Shown: positions 10,142 to 20,238 of the stretch, piece after piece
How positions within the stretch are numbered: position 1 is the first letter of the stretch
Layout of the letters: every line of letters begins with the position of its first letter
DNA from: Bdellovibrionia bacterium
GTDB lineage: Bacteria > Bdellovibrionota > Bdellovibrionia > Bdellovibrionales > JAGQZY01
Length of the DNA: 64,000 nt
Direction: 5' to 3'
NCBI GenBank assembly: GCA_030424715.1
Contig: JAUHWH010000007.1
Span: 1-64,000 of the forward strand
Position numbers and translations under genes: made by a program
Notes under the pieces: generated by a model
Database searches by the model: none
What the model was told of the DNA's origin: nothing
The model's input: the letters and a program-made list of their open reading frames with translations, nothing else

Positions 10142-11626
10142 TTACGGGCAGGGCGGGATCGAGGCCGCCGAATGATGGAAACGCCCTGACAATATCGCCA
10201 TTTTATTGCGTTTTTCAGGCTGGCGAGGGGTCATTTCTTTGAACGCAAAGCGTTCGGGATGGGCACGACTTTGACCCAAAACTGTGGAGATTTCGGTGAC
10301 CTTGAAGTTCACTTGTAAGCGCCCGTCATCTCCCTGGGTCATCTGCAAGTCGATCACCGGAACAGTCGCCTTCGGCATTTCCCCAGTTTTCAGTAGTTCT
10401 ATGGACTCTGATTTAAGGCATTTAGGAAAGAGCGTGGTGATTGTTAGAAAGTAACTTTTCAGCACTTCATCGGTGAGTCTGGGATTCGCTAGAGTCTGCA
10501 ATTTCTGCCAGTATTGCTTCAACTGCGGGGTGGTTTCATCATTCATCACTTTTGACATCGAGATTTCATCCCATTCAATAGCGGACGAGGTGTCGGCCAA
10601 GTAGACCTCCAGAGCTGTGCGAATCTTTTTTTGAGTGATATCTAAGTGTCCGAGAAGTAGTGTTTGTCGTGATTTTTCTTGTTGCCCCGGAGCAAACGGG
10701 CAGTCGTCAGAGAGCGTGTGCCCCTCCATTGGGAGGCAAGCGAGGTTGCTGGCAATGATGTTCTTACTCACCAGAATATTCTCTTGGTTGATTTGGGTGT
10801 CCCACAGGTGGCTAAGAGTAGCGGCTGGGGCAAGAACTCCTTTGGATGTCTCTTGATAAAGCAGACTTCCTGAAAAGCCTTTTGTGACGTGGTGATCACA
10901 GCTAAAAAATCCAAGGGGAGCTTCATCCTTCGAAAACTCCGGAAGGTGCAGGGTGTTCTGGTGACTGGTGCAAGTGATTTTTCTCACAGTCACCTCGAGG
11001 CTGTCGGGGTCTTGCAAAGGGATAAAAAGAAAGGCTTGAGTCTCATCGGGGATTCCTTGCAAATGGGGAACGGTACTGCGTTCGTCAAAAGACTCATCGA
11101 GTTTCACGAGGGCCCAGTCAGGTTGTGGGTATTTTTCGAGGAGCTCAGGGAAGACCTCTGACATGTTGACGAGTTTGTCACAGTCAACCGAATGACTTTG
11201 GGTGTCTTCGCTCACTTTAGGAAGGAGTACTTTAATTCGTCCCCGACAAGACAGTTCACTGTCGATAAGGTCAGCGGGGATGCAGTGGCGATTGGTGAGA
11301 AATAAATCTGGAGCAATCAAACCACCATGGCAATTGCCGGTGTAACGAACAGGCTTGGCAGCGCTATCGTCAACCCTGTTGGTAATGAGCTTTCCAAAGG
11401 AGAGAGGACAGTCAGGGCAATCAAATTTGAACTGCTTCAGCGACTTTTCCGTTTCTCCCCAAATCGTCAGGGGAGGCTTCGCAGTTTTTTTGTATAGGTC
11501 CAATTGCTGCTGATTTAACTCTTGAGTACTGGGAGTTGTAGCGACTTGAGGGATGGCAATGTCGTCGGAACAGGCTGCTAACACTAAGAGAGTGAAAAAA
11601 AAGAAAAGAAATCGAAACACAGCCAT
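10142..11626 (-). CDS. Trypsin-like serine protease lipoprotein (paralogue of the 49.4-kb gene)
   Basis: 494 residues. A lipoprotein signal with lipobox LAAC (Cys19) predicts a membrane-anchored exported protein. An S1-like protease fold is indicated by His114 in LTNRHCIP, Asp170 in PDWALVKLD and Ser252 in KGFSGS. The nucleophile context is FSGS rather than GDSGG, so activity is likely but unproven. Several cysteines could form disulfides. A long C-terminal region (about 330-494) has no recognised domain. It shares HCIPxDL, SCxGRIK and NLACxP with the product at 49398-50882. Both are probably secreted degradative or processing enzymes (inference). Confidence 0.82.
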   Translation of the reverse strand: MAVFRFLFFFFTLLVLAACSDDIAIPQVATTPSTQELNQQQLDLYKKTAKPPLTIWGETEKSLKQFKFDCPDCPLSFGKLITNRVDDSAAKPVRYTGNCHGGLIAPDLFLTNRHCIPADLIDSELSCRGRIKVLLPKVSEDTQSHSVDCDKLVNMSEVFPELLEKYPQPDWALVKLDESFDERSTVPHLQGIPDETQAFLFIPLQDPDSLEVTVRKITCTSHQNTLHLPEFSKDEAPLGFFSCDHHVTKGFSGSLLYQETSKGVLAPAATLSHLWDTQINQENILVSKNIIASNLACLPMEGHTLSDDCPFAPGQQEKSRQTLLLGHLDITQKKIRTALEVYLADTSSAIEWDEISMSKVMNDETTPQLKQYWQKLQTLANPRLTDEVLKSYFLTITTLFPKCLKSESIELLKTGEMPKATVPVIDLQMTQGDDGRLQVNFKVTEISTVLGQSRAHPERFAFKEMTPRQPEKRNKMAILSGRFHHSAASIPPCP

Positions 11627-11720
11627 CCAGACATTATAAGGTCAGAAATCACTTCAACACAGCCCCCCTGTAAAAACACCAAAGGTGTCACAAATTTGGT
11701 CACCACACCAGTACGACCAA

Positions 11721-11838
11721 ATAGATCGGAGGCAAAGGCGAAAAAGAACCGCCTTGAAGCGGACGCGTTTTCGCCGAAAGGGCGAAATCAAGGCCAGGCA
11801 GGAGCCGCGGTTCTTTTTCGCCTTTGCCTCCGATCTAT
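11721..11838. repeat. Long perfect inverted repeat with nested hairpin
   Basis: A 32-bp arm at 11721-11752 is repeated exactly in reverse complement at 11807-11838. Between them gccttga (11751-11757) pairs with tcaaggc (11788-11794), and tttcgcc (11769-11775) with ggcgaaa (11781-11787). The whole 118 bases can fold into one long cruciform or RNA hairpin. No terminal T-run belongs to it. It lies in a 311-base gap between two leftward genes. A miniature mobile element, REP-like element or stable RNA structure are all possible. Confidence 0.85.
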
Positions 11839-11873
11839 CTGGCGACGGGCCCCGTGGTGTCATGGATTTTGAC

Positions 11874-11910
11874 ATAAAAAAACCCGACTGAGTCCACAGT
11901 CGGGTTTTGA
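11874..11910 (-). terminator. Rho-independent terminator of the macroglobulin gene
   Basis: Arms AACCCGACTG (11881-11890) and CAGTCGGGTT (11897-11906) pair perfectly around a 6-base loop. Read leftward, the stem is followed by seven T. It lies 28 bases after the macroglobulin stop codon. Confidence 0.92.
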
Positions 11911-11937
11911 AAAATCAGGTTTTAAAAAGAAGAACTC

Positions 11938-14900
11938 TTACTGACCGACCTTGATAGTCGCATTGGGTACTTCGCCAAAGAAACCAGGCTCATACAAAGC
12001 TTCAGCCCGTGTGGGAGAAACATTGAACTGACCGGGATTGTTTAGCTGGTACTGGTAGGAGACTTCAGTCTGACCGGCACTGAGGGCACGAAAGTAGACT
12101 TTGTATCCAGCGTAGGATTTTTCAGCCATGCTATAAGCACCCCAACCGTCACCAAGGATATTGGCGCCACCAGGGATCGGATCAAAAAGAACCACGTGTT
12201 GCATGGGACCATTCACCGTCAACTTCACAGTCACCTTGATCATATCGCCAGCGCGGTAAACGCCGTCTTGGCTAGTGACATTCTCAGTGGTCTTAACCAC
12301 CTGAATGCCCTTGTAGTTCGCGGCCGTTAGCTTAACAGCTGACGAGGCTTGTACAGACACCCAAGGTTGACCTTCTCCAGAGTGGTTCACGGTAACAGTC
12401 GCGTTGTCTGCGGTCCAATCTGTGGACATGCCGCCTTCTTGAACTTCTTTATTCCAAACCGTTACGTTCGATAACATGCTGGCTGAGTTTGTAATCTCAG
12501 TTTTACCAGACACAGCAGTGGACTCGTAAGTTTTGGCAAATTCCATCATCGCGGCCACAACCCACGCTTTTGTGCGCATATTGTACCAGGCTCCCGCTTG
12601 GTTGGCGTTCACAAGGCCAGCGACCAAGTTGTCTAGGTAGTTGTCAGCACTTTTAGCACCAGAGACACGAGCATCAGCACTGAGAGCTTTTACCAGCTTA
12701 GCGGTACCAATGGTTTCGTCACTGTACCCCCACCAAGAGAAGGTCGAAACATCATTCAGTTTCGCCGACTTGTTGTTGAGAATAATCAGAGCATCTTTGG
12801 TGTAAGCGAACAGCTTAGACTGAGCAAACTGCCCACCGTCAAAGGCACTTTTTGCCATAGACATTTCCATAAGCGCACTCACCGGCCACTGATCAAGAGT
12901 CAGAGCTTCTACCGGAGCAAGAACTGCAGCGGCGTACTCTTGCGCGGTCTCTGGTTGAACACCATTCATGGCATTCAGAGCTTTCACTTTCGAATACATG
13001 GCCACAGAATCGTTTTGGGCCAAGTAATCTTCGCCGAGCTCACCCTTAAGGGCTTTCTCCATGGCGGTAACAAAAGTACTCTTTAGGCTGTCTGGCATGG
13101 CATCGGCTGCACCATAAGCACCAATGAGTGATAGCATATCGGCCGTCATCCAGAAGCTTCCAGTGCTGCTACCAGAGTAGTACTTTAGCATCCCGTTATC
13201 ATCCAATTGCGCAATCATCTCTGCGTAGACTTCAGAAAGACCGTTGCTAGAGACTAAGGCTTTGATCAGGCGATTTTCTAAGGTGAAGTCGCCGTAGGTG
13301 CTCTCTTCAATACTCTTTTGAACAATGGCACGAGTGGATTCAACAAGGCTGCTGAAAACTTTTGTGTCGATCTTCCCTTGGCCAGCAATGGCTTGAGGAT
13401 TTTTGTTCAAGCTAAACGTCTCTTGGGCTTTCTCCATTTGTACCATGTACTCGTCTTGCACAGACAAAGGAATGGCTGGGAGAACCCGTTGGGCTTCCGG
13501 AGTCAGTTGGTCAACAATGGTTCCGTTGGCATCAGTGACAACAACAGAGTAGTTGATAGAGCTGACTTTTTCAGAAACACTGAGGTTATCAACAGTCACA
13601 GGTTTAGAAGAAGCGCTCTCCACAGTTTGGCTGTTTGATAGAGTGCCCGCATCGACCACATTACCATTGGCATCAAGCATCTTGTAAGACACCGTTACGG
13701 TCAATTGACTGTCCTGCTTGCCATTGTTTTGCAAAGTCACGGTAACAGGAAAAACGTCCCCGGTGCGGCTCACTGGCGGCATGTTAGGGTAAGATTGAAC
13801 TTCTTGTGCTGATACATAGTTAGCGGCTCCGGAGCCGAATTTCTCAACACTGTCTTGCACAACCGCAATCACTTTAAACTTTGTAAGCGAATCATTGAGC
13901 TTGAAGCTAGTTTGAGCTTTACCGTTAACAACGGGAATATCGCTCTGCCAAGTCACAAGGGCATCAAACAATTTGCGTTTGAAGGTCTCGAGTTCACTAC
14001 CGGAACCACCTTCTTCTCCACCTTTGGCACCAGATTCCATGACAGCCTCAGCCAAAACAGCTTCTTCTACAGCGGCGGAGTTGATGCTTTTGTAAAGATT
14101 CATGGTCTCAATGCTGTGATCGCGCAGTCCCATCATGGCCGACAGAAGATCGGTCGTGTTGTTCTGCTTCATTTCAAGGATCTTTTCTTCGACGACAACA
14201 AGAGTCACCGACGCATTGGTCAGGTTGCCTTGCTGAGCGGCAACATCGACAGTCACTTGTGCCGTTTCACCGGGTTTGTACTCTTCTTTATCAAGAGACA
14301 CTTCAACGTCAGCGGCGTAGTTCGCCCAATCGATTTTGAGGTTGGAGTAGCCCAGTACAAACGAAGGTTTCCCCAAATCCATTTGATCGATCGAGACCGG
14401 CATTCCACTGCGACCGGTTGTCAAATAAACAGAAGCAAAGATGTTCGGTGCGTAGGCGGATTCAACAGGCACTGTGACATAGCCGTTGGCACAAGCCTGG
14501 GTGTCAACAAAGGCTTCCATAACTTCAGAGCGCTCTATTGAAACTAGGGCTGTACAGTCAGCAAAAGGGCTTTCAAATTTAAGCTCGGCTGACTCGCCGC
14601 CTTTGTAGTTCTCTTTATCAGCAGAGAGACTCAAGGTGAGGTCGTTGGACTGATAGCCACCATTGTAGCCGTAATCGCCGCCCACGTTGCCATTTTGATC
14701 GACCGTGAACTTGGCATAGGTGTTTTGCTGAGAGGACTTTGCAGTCACTGCAAAAACATAGCTTCCGAATTCTAAGCCAGTGGCTGAACAGTTGGCGACC
14801 CCATTTTCGGCTGATTGGCATTGGGCTTGCCAGTCGGTTTTCACCATTTCGTAATTAACATTGTTCTTGATGTATCCACCAAAAAGCTCTTCACCCACGA

Positions 14901-17760
14901 TATTGGCTTTAATCTGGTAAACCGCGAGGTCTAAATCAGATAGGTTTGTGTAGGGTTTGCCGTCTAGTCCTAGAATGACAACATTTAACGAGGCCAACTC
15001 AGGGGTTCCTTCAGTGACTGAAGCACCAACGTAAGAACCAGAGTTGTACACCTGACGAGAAGAAGAAAGAGTTTGGAACTCACCCATTTGATCTTGGTAT
15101 CGCATACGAACAACAAGGTTGTAGGGTTGCTTAGCCTGAGCGAGTAACTCACTTAAGGTTTGGCCTTTAGCAAAAAGCTCAGAGGCGATATCCACAGAGA
15201 GAGTACCATCTTGATCCGTCACAACATCAGAAACACTGGCTGTGTTTTGGCTTGAGGGAAGTCCAAGGTTTTGTGCCACTTCTTTACCATCCACTTGGTA
15301 CTTGCCGGCAGCAAAGTTGAAGCCTTCGTAGCCTTCAGCAGAGAAGTTGGCTGGGCTAAAGTAAAAAGAAACATCAACATCGAGGTCTTTTGCTCCCACA
15401 CCATTGGAGTACTGCACACTCCCGGCCACTTTAAGCTCACTGGGCTGGACGATGGGACCTTGAGGAAGATTAAGGTTTGCTGACATCAACGGAATTTTGA
15501 ATTCAGAAACGTCGATATCACTACTGCCAATATTACGAGTGTACTTAGAGCCGGCCGGTAGGTAGCTGATACGATAAGAGCCGAGCTCTGCTGACTTTGG
15601 CACTTTCCACTGAAATTCAGCGGTACCGTTTTTCCAGTCGAGGTCGAATTTGTATGAGACCTTAGGGTTGTTCATGTATTGAACGTTAACTGAGGCAGGG
15701 AGTTCATCGTTCTTGGCCGCTCTGAATCCAAGGGCCGTTGGCACGTTGGCCACGATTTTAACGGGAACTGTTTGACCGGGCTTGACCAGATTAACACCAA
15801 TAATGGCGTGGAGGTAAGCTTCGTTCACAGTGAAGTCAGAGCTATAATACTCAACACCTGGGGCATAGAGGGCGTTGCCTTCGTACACGGTATCTAGGCT
15901 AGAGGTTAGCGCAATATCCGTGGCGGTGCTGGCGGCTACGAAAAAAGCACTATCGTTGATCATGCCAAGAGCAGAGCCTTCACAGTTGGGAATAGAGTTG
16001 TTATTAAAAATGTACAGACCTTCAGAATCAGTGACACCAGAAGATTTTACGTTTTTGTTGCAACCATAAACTGAAATTTGGGCACCAGGCATGGCTTGGC
16101 CGGTACTAAGGCTTGTTACCCAAACGAGAGTTTCTTTCATACCTTTTTTCATATGGACAGCGAGGTCAGTCACCATCATTAGGCCCATTTTGGGGCGCTC
16201 GTCGCCGGCCAATTCGCTGGACATTTCAACGCCGTACAGGCCACTTTGGACACCCTGAGGAGTTTGAGCAAACGGAACCGTGATCAACTGTTTTTGGTTA
16301 ATGTCACCAGTGAGTTTAATTTTTTCAGTTGCAGTTTTAACGCCTGCAATATCAAAGGGGCTTTGGTAGTTCTTTTTGCTTTTCCAGCTCATTTCGTTGT
16401 TGCCGGCGATAAGGTCAATCATGGTTGGAACGTCGGTGACTGGCACCCATTGACCGGACTGTGAGCGGGGAGTCTTAAAAGTAAGCTCTTGATTGAGGTT
16501 CATCACCAAGATTGGCATTGCTCGGTTTGCTGGGACAGTTCTTTCGATAACGGAAAGTCCTTCGGCAAGTTTGATGGTTTCAGTAAAAGATCCGTAATTG
16601 AGCGCATGTTGTTTTTTGTTGAGAGGACGTCCATCACGATCGGTCAGGCCTGCCGGAAAAGTCACGATGGCTTCAGTATTGGGAGCCACTTGTACATGTG
16701 AGAAATCAAGAGATGTGACCATGGCTTCTTGGTTGTCGATGTCCACATTAAAATAAGACAAGGCCCAACCAGCCCACGACGAAACAACGCTATTTGATTT
16801 GGGAGACGCCGTCACGGTTTGACCATTTTCTGCGTCAGCAGGGACATATTCAATTTTGACTTGTTTGGCGTCTTGCCACTTCACTTCACCGTTAAAAGAC
16901 ACTTGCGGAGAAGACTCGGGGCGACAGTAGCTGCTGTTGTCTTCATTGGTCGCACAACGAACTTCAGCTTTGAAAGCATCACGTACTTTAAGGTCAATAA
17001 CGGAGGCGGCAGCTTGCACGTTAGGATTGTAAGCCGAGGTCACTCCAGACATCAGAAGAGTCAACTCAGCGCCCTCGATAAGGTCGCGGTTAACAGTAAC
17101 GATGGCCCAGCGAGTGTTGTCTTTTTCGAGTTGAAAGTCGTCGAAACGCCAACTGTAACGAGATTTGAAGACGTCAAAAAGTTTGTCACTCTCCGCCTGT
17201 GGTACCGGTGCGATTTCCATGGCATCTGATGGGTTGGTTTCCGTATTCTTATAAATAAGGATCGATTGACCACTGTACAGAGAGCTGCGGTCGATGTCTC
17301 CGTTGAAGACAATCATCATCACAGGATTTTTTTCGCGAAGCTCACGATTGAATCCCGGAAGAGGGTACACAGCGGACACAACCGGACCTTCAACAGTGAA
17401 TTTGTGTTGCAGACTGCCTTGAGCAAAAACCTTGTCCGTAACAGATTTCAGGCCGACAGCTTGCTCGATAGAGCAAACAGATCCGCCAGCCATGGGGCGC
17501 GGATCGCCGTATTCGTCTTTTGGTAGATTAAAGTTATAAACCCAAGTGGTGTTGTTGTCGGCCCAGTAACCGTCACCAGCCATTTCAGGCACACACTGAA
17601 CCGTGAACGCGCCGTCCACATTCATCATCGCTTCTGGAAAAGCAATTTTAATTTGTTGGGTATTGAGGGGAGCATTATTGGACGGAGAGAATGTCACTTC
17701 AGCAAAAGCATTGCTGGCCAATAAAACTACCAAAAACGTTAAAAGTCCGAATCTCTTCAT
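11938..17760 (-). CDS. Bacterial alpha-2-macroglobulin-like protein lacking the thioester
   Basis: 1940 residues. A signal peptide (MKRFGLLTFLVVLLASNAFA) is followed by many beta-sandwich (MG-type) repeats and a C-terminal helical domain of the macroglobulin thioester-domain type. Family members trap proteases in the periplasm. In thioester-bearing bacterial members a YGCLEQ motif precedes that domain; here the equivalent (about residue 1490) reads TYGDFTLEN, so the reactive Cys-Gln pair is absent. ATG 17760 was chosen because AAGGAGA lies 8 bases upstream and the signal peptide starts there. It lies next to pbpC, the same pairing as E. coli yfhM-pbpC, which suggests periplasmic defence or repair near peptidoglycan. 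Confidence 0.9.
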   Translation of the reverse strand: MKRFGLLTFLVVLLASNAFAEVTFSPSNNAPLNTQQIKIAFPEAMMNVDGAFTVQCVPEMAGDGYWADNNTTWVYNFNLPKDEYGDPRPMAGGSVCSIEQAVGLKSVTDKVFAQGSLQHKFTVEGPVVSAVYPLPGFNRELREKNPVMMIVFNGDIDRSSLYSGQSILIYKNTETNPSDAMEIAPVPQAESDKLFDVFKSRYSWRFDDFQLEKDNTRWAIVTVNRDLIEGAELTLLMSGVTSAYNPNVQAAASVIDLKVRDAFKAEVRCATNEDNSSYCRPESSPQVSFNGEVKWQDAKQVKIEYVPADAENGQTVTASPKSNSVVSSWAGWALSYFNVDIDNQEAMVTSLDFSHVQVAPNTEAIVTFPAGLTDRDGRPLNKKQHALNYGSFTETIKLAEGLSVIERTVPANRAMPILVMNLNQELTFKTPRSQSGQWVPVTDVPTMIDLIAGNNEMSWKSKKNYQSPFDIAGVKTATEKIKLTGDINQKQLITVPFAQTPQGVQSGLYGVEMSSELAGDERPKMGLMMVTDLAVHMKKGMKETLVWVTSLSTGQAMPGAQISVYGCNKNVKSSGVTDSEGLYIFNNNSIPNCEGSALGMINDSAFFVAASTATDIALTSSLDTVYEGNALYAPGVEYYSSDFTVNEAYLHAIIGVNLVKPGQTVPVKIVANVPTALGFRAAKNDELPASVNVQYMNNPKVSYKFDLDWKNGTAEFQWKVPKSAELGSYRISYLPAGSKYTRNIGSSDIDVSEFKIPLMSANLNLPQGPIVQPSELKVAGSVQYSNGVGAKDLDVDVSFYFSPANFSAEGYEGFNFAAGKYQVDGKEVAQNLGLPSSQNTASVSDVVTDQDGTLSVDIASELFAKGQTLSELLAQAKQPYNLVVRMRYQDQMGEFQTLSSSRQVYNSGSYVGASVTEGTPELASLNVVILGLDGKPYTNLSDLDLAVYQIKANIVGEELFGGYIKNNVNYEMVKTDWQAQCQSAENGVANCSATGLEFGSYVFAVTAKSSQQNTYAKFTVDQNGNVGGDYGYNGGYQSNDLTLSLSADKENYKGGESAELKFESPFADCTALVSIERSEVMEAFVDTQACANGYVTVPVESAYAPNIFASVYLTTGRSGMPVSIDQMDLGKPSFVLGYSNLKIDWANYAADVEVSLDKEEYKPGETAQVTVDVAAQQGNLTNASVTLVVVEEKILEMKQNNTTDLLSAMMGLRDHSIETMNLYKSINSAAVEEAVLAEAVMESGAKGGEEGGSGSELETFKRKLFDALVTWQSDIPVVNGKAQTSFKLNDSLTKFKVIAVVQDSVEKFGSGAANYVSAQEVQSYPNMPPVSRTGDVFPVTVTLQNNGKQDSQLTVTVSYKMLDANGNVVDAGTLSNSQTVESASSKPVTVDNLSVSEKVSSINYSVVVTDANGTIVDQLTPEAQRVLPAIPLSVQDEYMVQMEKAQETFSLNKNPQAIAGQGKIDTKVFSSLVESTRAIVQKSIEESTYGDFTLENRLIKALVSSNGLSEVYAEMIAQLDDNGMLKYYSGSSTGSFWMTADMLSLIGAYGAADAMPDSLKSTFVTAMEKALKGELGEDYLAQNDSVAMYSKVKALNAMNGVQPETAQEYAAAVLAPVEALTLDQWPVSALMEMSMAKSAFDGGQFAQSKLFAYTKDALIILNNKSAKLNDVSTFSWWGYSDETIGTAKLVKALSADARVSGAKSADNYLDNLVAGLVNANQAGAWYNMRTKAWVVAAMMEFAKTYESTAVSGKTEITNSASMLSNVTVWNKEVQEGGMSTDWTADNATVTVNHSGEGQPWVSVQASSAVKLTAANYKGIQVVKTTENVTSQDGVYRAGDMIKVTVKLTVNGPMQHVVLFDPIPGGANILGDGWGAYSMAEKSYAGYKVYFRALSAGQTEVSYQYQLNNPGQFNVSPTRAEALYEPGFFGEVPNATIKVGQ

Positions 17761-17920
17761 TATCGAGTTCTCCTTATGTATGTTTGGTTTCTTGGCACTT
17801 CTATGGGGGCTTTTAGCAAATGGCAAAAAATGGATTGGGGATTGAAAAATCTATCAAAAAGGGGTTGCAATGACTCACCGCCAGCTATGTTTTTGTTAGA
17901 TCTGAGTTAGGATTTTGCCC

Positions 17921-20071
17921 CTAAAGAACCTTGAAGCGGGTTAGGGATAGTCGTACTTTTTTTTCATCGAAGAGTTCAAAAACGTGCTCACCCCGTTGAA
18001 TGTCATCAATAACGAACTGGCCTTCTTTCAACTGAAAAGTTTTTCCTTTGAATTCCAAAGTGGTTTTGGGCGGCAGAGTGCCCGCCAGTTCCACAAAGAT
18101 TTTGGTGGAGTCCTGATTTTTGTGAGGGTTCAGGGTGAGGGTCGATCCACTGACCGGAAAGGTAAAACTGATTGTCGAAGCTTTTCCTTTCTTGATCACC
18201 CCGTTTTTGGGTTCCGTGCCTGGCAGGAAGTACTCGGATTTTAGGCCTCCACCATTACGATGGGTGATCTCCGCTCTCACGATATTCTCGGGGGGCGTCG
18301 GAGGGGTGCTTTTGCGGTTGTGATGAAGATAGGTGACGATTTCGTTCCAACTGGGGGCGGCCCCTGTGACACCACTCACCCCGCGCATGGAGGTGGAGTC
18401 AAAGTTTCCGGCCCACACGGCCACCGTGTATTCCGAGCTAAAGCCAACACACCAGTTGTCCCGTAAGGCTTTACTGGTGCCTGTTTTCACCGCTGTCCAG
18501 ACACCAGTCTCTAGGGCGGAGTTCCAGCCGAAGCCAATTTGGCGGGCATTGGGGTCAGAGAGAATGCTCTTTAATAGAAAGGCCGTCTCTGGAGACATCA
18601 AGCGTCTTCTTATGCCCCGTTGAATTTTTGGCGTGTGGGATAATATGACAGGTGTCATGAGCCCGTCGTTTGCCAGAGCCCGATAGACGTTTGCCAGTTC
18701 GAGAAGTCGGACTTCGGCAGCACCAAGTGCCAGAGAGGCACCATAGGTGTCCGGATTGTCCATGTCTTGAAAGTTGAGAGCTTTGACAGTGGCATAGGTT
18801 TCTGGGAGCTTTAGCATTCGCACCACTTTGACAGCGGGCACGTTCAGTGACGAGGCCAAGGCTTGCCTGACGGAAACCGTCCCATGAAACTTGCTGTCGT
18901 AGTTTTTGGGTCGGTACAGGCCACCCGACCACTTTAAAACGGTGGGGTTGTCCTCTATGAGAGAAGCGGGTGTGAGAATTTTTTTCTCTATCGCTCGCCC
19001 ATACAAAAAGGGCTTAAGGGTCGAGCCGGCCTGTCGAGGCGCATCGGCCCCGTCGACTTTTGAAGCGTCGGAGTACTTTTTGATCGCCCCGACATAGGCC
19101 AAGAGGTTGCCCGTTTTATTTTCGATAACAACGGCGGCAGCATCGTGCACATTGCGATTCTGCAGGTACGACAGATTTTTTTGCAGAATGGCGTAGACCT
19201 TTTGTTGAAGGTCTTTGTTGATATGGGTTTGAACAGGCTGGGATGACTGCTGCGCTTGAAACAAGCGGCGGGCCAGGTGGGGGGCGATGTTTTGAGACTC
19301 GTTGTTTTTCTTTGTCCCTGAGAACAGACGGGCCAAGGGGGCGTCCATCTTTTTGCAGTCTGTGTCCTTGTTTTGTCTTTTTGCCAATCGGCAGGCCCGT
19401 TTCACAAGGCTCTCAGCATTGCGATTGGGTGCTTTTATCAATGCCGCCAACAAATAAGATTCGGCGGTATTTAAAAAGCGAGGGGACTTGGCGAGATACA
19501 GTTGGCTCACGGAGTGCACGCCCTGAGTTTCTCCTTTTAGGTGAACCAAGTTTAAGTAGGCCTCTAAAATTTCTTGTTTACTCCATTTCAGATCGAGACT
19601 AAATCCGCGCACAATCTGTCTAATTTTCGCGAAAACAGACCCCTTTACGATTGGTTCATGTTCCAGTAAAACTTTGCGATCAATAAGGTCAGCCGTTTGC
19701 ATCGACAAGGTGCTGGCGCCCTGTATGCGTCGTGTGGTCAATGTCACTTTGATGGCGCGAGCAAGGGCCAAAAAATCGACACCCCAATGATCATAAAAGC
19801 GTTTGTCCTCAACCTGAATCACGGCCTGTCGGATCTCTTGCGAAAAGGAATTCAGGGGTAACCAGACCTGGCGTCGCTTCTTGTGATCGACCCGAACCTT
19901 CTGGATAACCTGGTCATTATCATCCAGCAAAAAGCGGTTAGACCCACTGGCGATCTGGATGATCTCAGAAGGTGAGGGGAGTTGCACTAGTGTAATAATA
20001 AAAAACAAACCCACCCCGAGAATCGGGGTTGAAAGCAAGGCAGCGACAGATTGTTTTTGCGAAAGCTTCAC
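17921..20071 (-). CDS. pbpC: Penicillin-binding protein 1C (bifunctional glycosyltransferase/transpeptidase)
   Basis: 716 residues, inner-membrane peptidoglycan synthase. An N-terminal membrane anchor (about 10-30) is followed by the GT51 domain with EDKRFYDHWGVD (catalytic Glu89) and QGASTLSMQ (118-125). The transpeptidase has SxxK at Ser350-Lys353 (AGSTLK), SxN at Ser408-Asn410 and KTGT at 529-532. The last 90 residues match the beta-rich C-terminal domain typical of PBP1C. GTG 20071 is the apparent start; its ribosome site is weak, and translation may depend on the small ORF that ends 8 bases upstream. Macroglobulin follows 160 bases downstream. Confidence 0.95.
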   Translation of the reverse strand: MKLSQKQSVAALLSTPILGVGLFFIITLVQLPSPSEIIQIASGSNRFLLDDNDQVIQKVRVDHKKRRQVWLPLNSFSQEIRQAVIQVEDKRFYDHWGVDFLALARAIKVTLTTRRIQGASTLSMQTADLIDRKVLLEHEPIVKGSVFAKIRQIVRGFSLDLKWSKQEILEAYLNLVHLKGETQGVHSVSQLYLAKSPRFLNTAESYLLAALIKAPNRNAESLVKRACRLAKRQNKDTDCKKMDAPLARLFSGTKKNNESQNIAPHLARRLFQAQQSSQPVQTHINKDLQQKVYAILQKNLSYLQNRNVHDAAAVVIENKTGNLLAYVGAIKKYSDASKVDGADAPRQAGSTLKPFLYGRAIEKKILTPASLIEDNPTVLKWSGGLYRPKNYDSKFHGTVSVRQALASSLNVPAVKVVRMLKLPETYATVKALNFQDMDNPDTYGASLALGAAEVRLLELANVYRALANDGLMTPVILSHTPKIQRGIRRRLMSPETAFLLKSILSDPNARQIGFGWNSALETGVWTAVKTGTSKALRDNWCVGFSSEYTVAVWAGNFDSTSMRGVSGVTGAAPSWNEIVTYLHHNRKSTPPTPPENIVRAEITHRNGGGLKSEYFLPGTEPKNGVIKKGKASTISFTFPVSGSTLTLNPHKNQDSTKIFVELAGTLPPKTTLEFKGKTFQLKEGQFVIDDIQRGEHVFELFDEKKVRLSLTRFKVL

Positions 20072-20079
20072 GAAAGTTC

Positions 20080-20238
20080 TTAATCCTGGGAAAGTTGGTT
20101 TTTGGCGGCATCGAGGGAAGTGAGAATCGCGTCACGACTGTGGCCTTCGTCGGTCTCGAGATCGCCGGTGTCGATAAATACGGCTGTTTGGTTGTCAGGT
20201 CGAATCACTACCAAAAATAGACCAACGGTAACCCTCAT
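20080..20238 (-). CDS. Small protein (52 residues) upstream of pbpC
   Basis: ATG 20238 to TAA 20080-20082, with AAGGAGA 4-5 bases before the start, one of the better ribosome sites in the window. The product begins MRVTVGLFLVVIRPDNQTAV and ends in an acidic, helical-looking tail (about 25-52). It matches nothing I recognise. The stop lies 8 bases before the pbpC GTG start, which has only a weak ribosome site of its own, so coupled translation is plausible. Too short for standard ORF cut-offs and easily missed. Confidence 0.62.
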   Translation of the reverse strand: MRVTVGLFLVVIRPDNQTAVFIDTGDLETDEGHSRDAILTSLDAAKNQLSQD

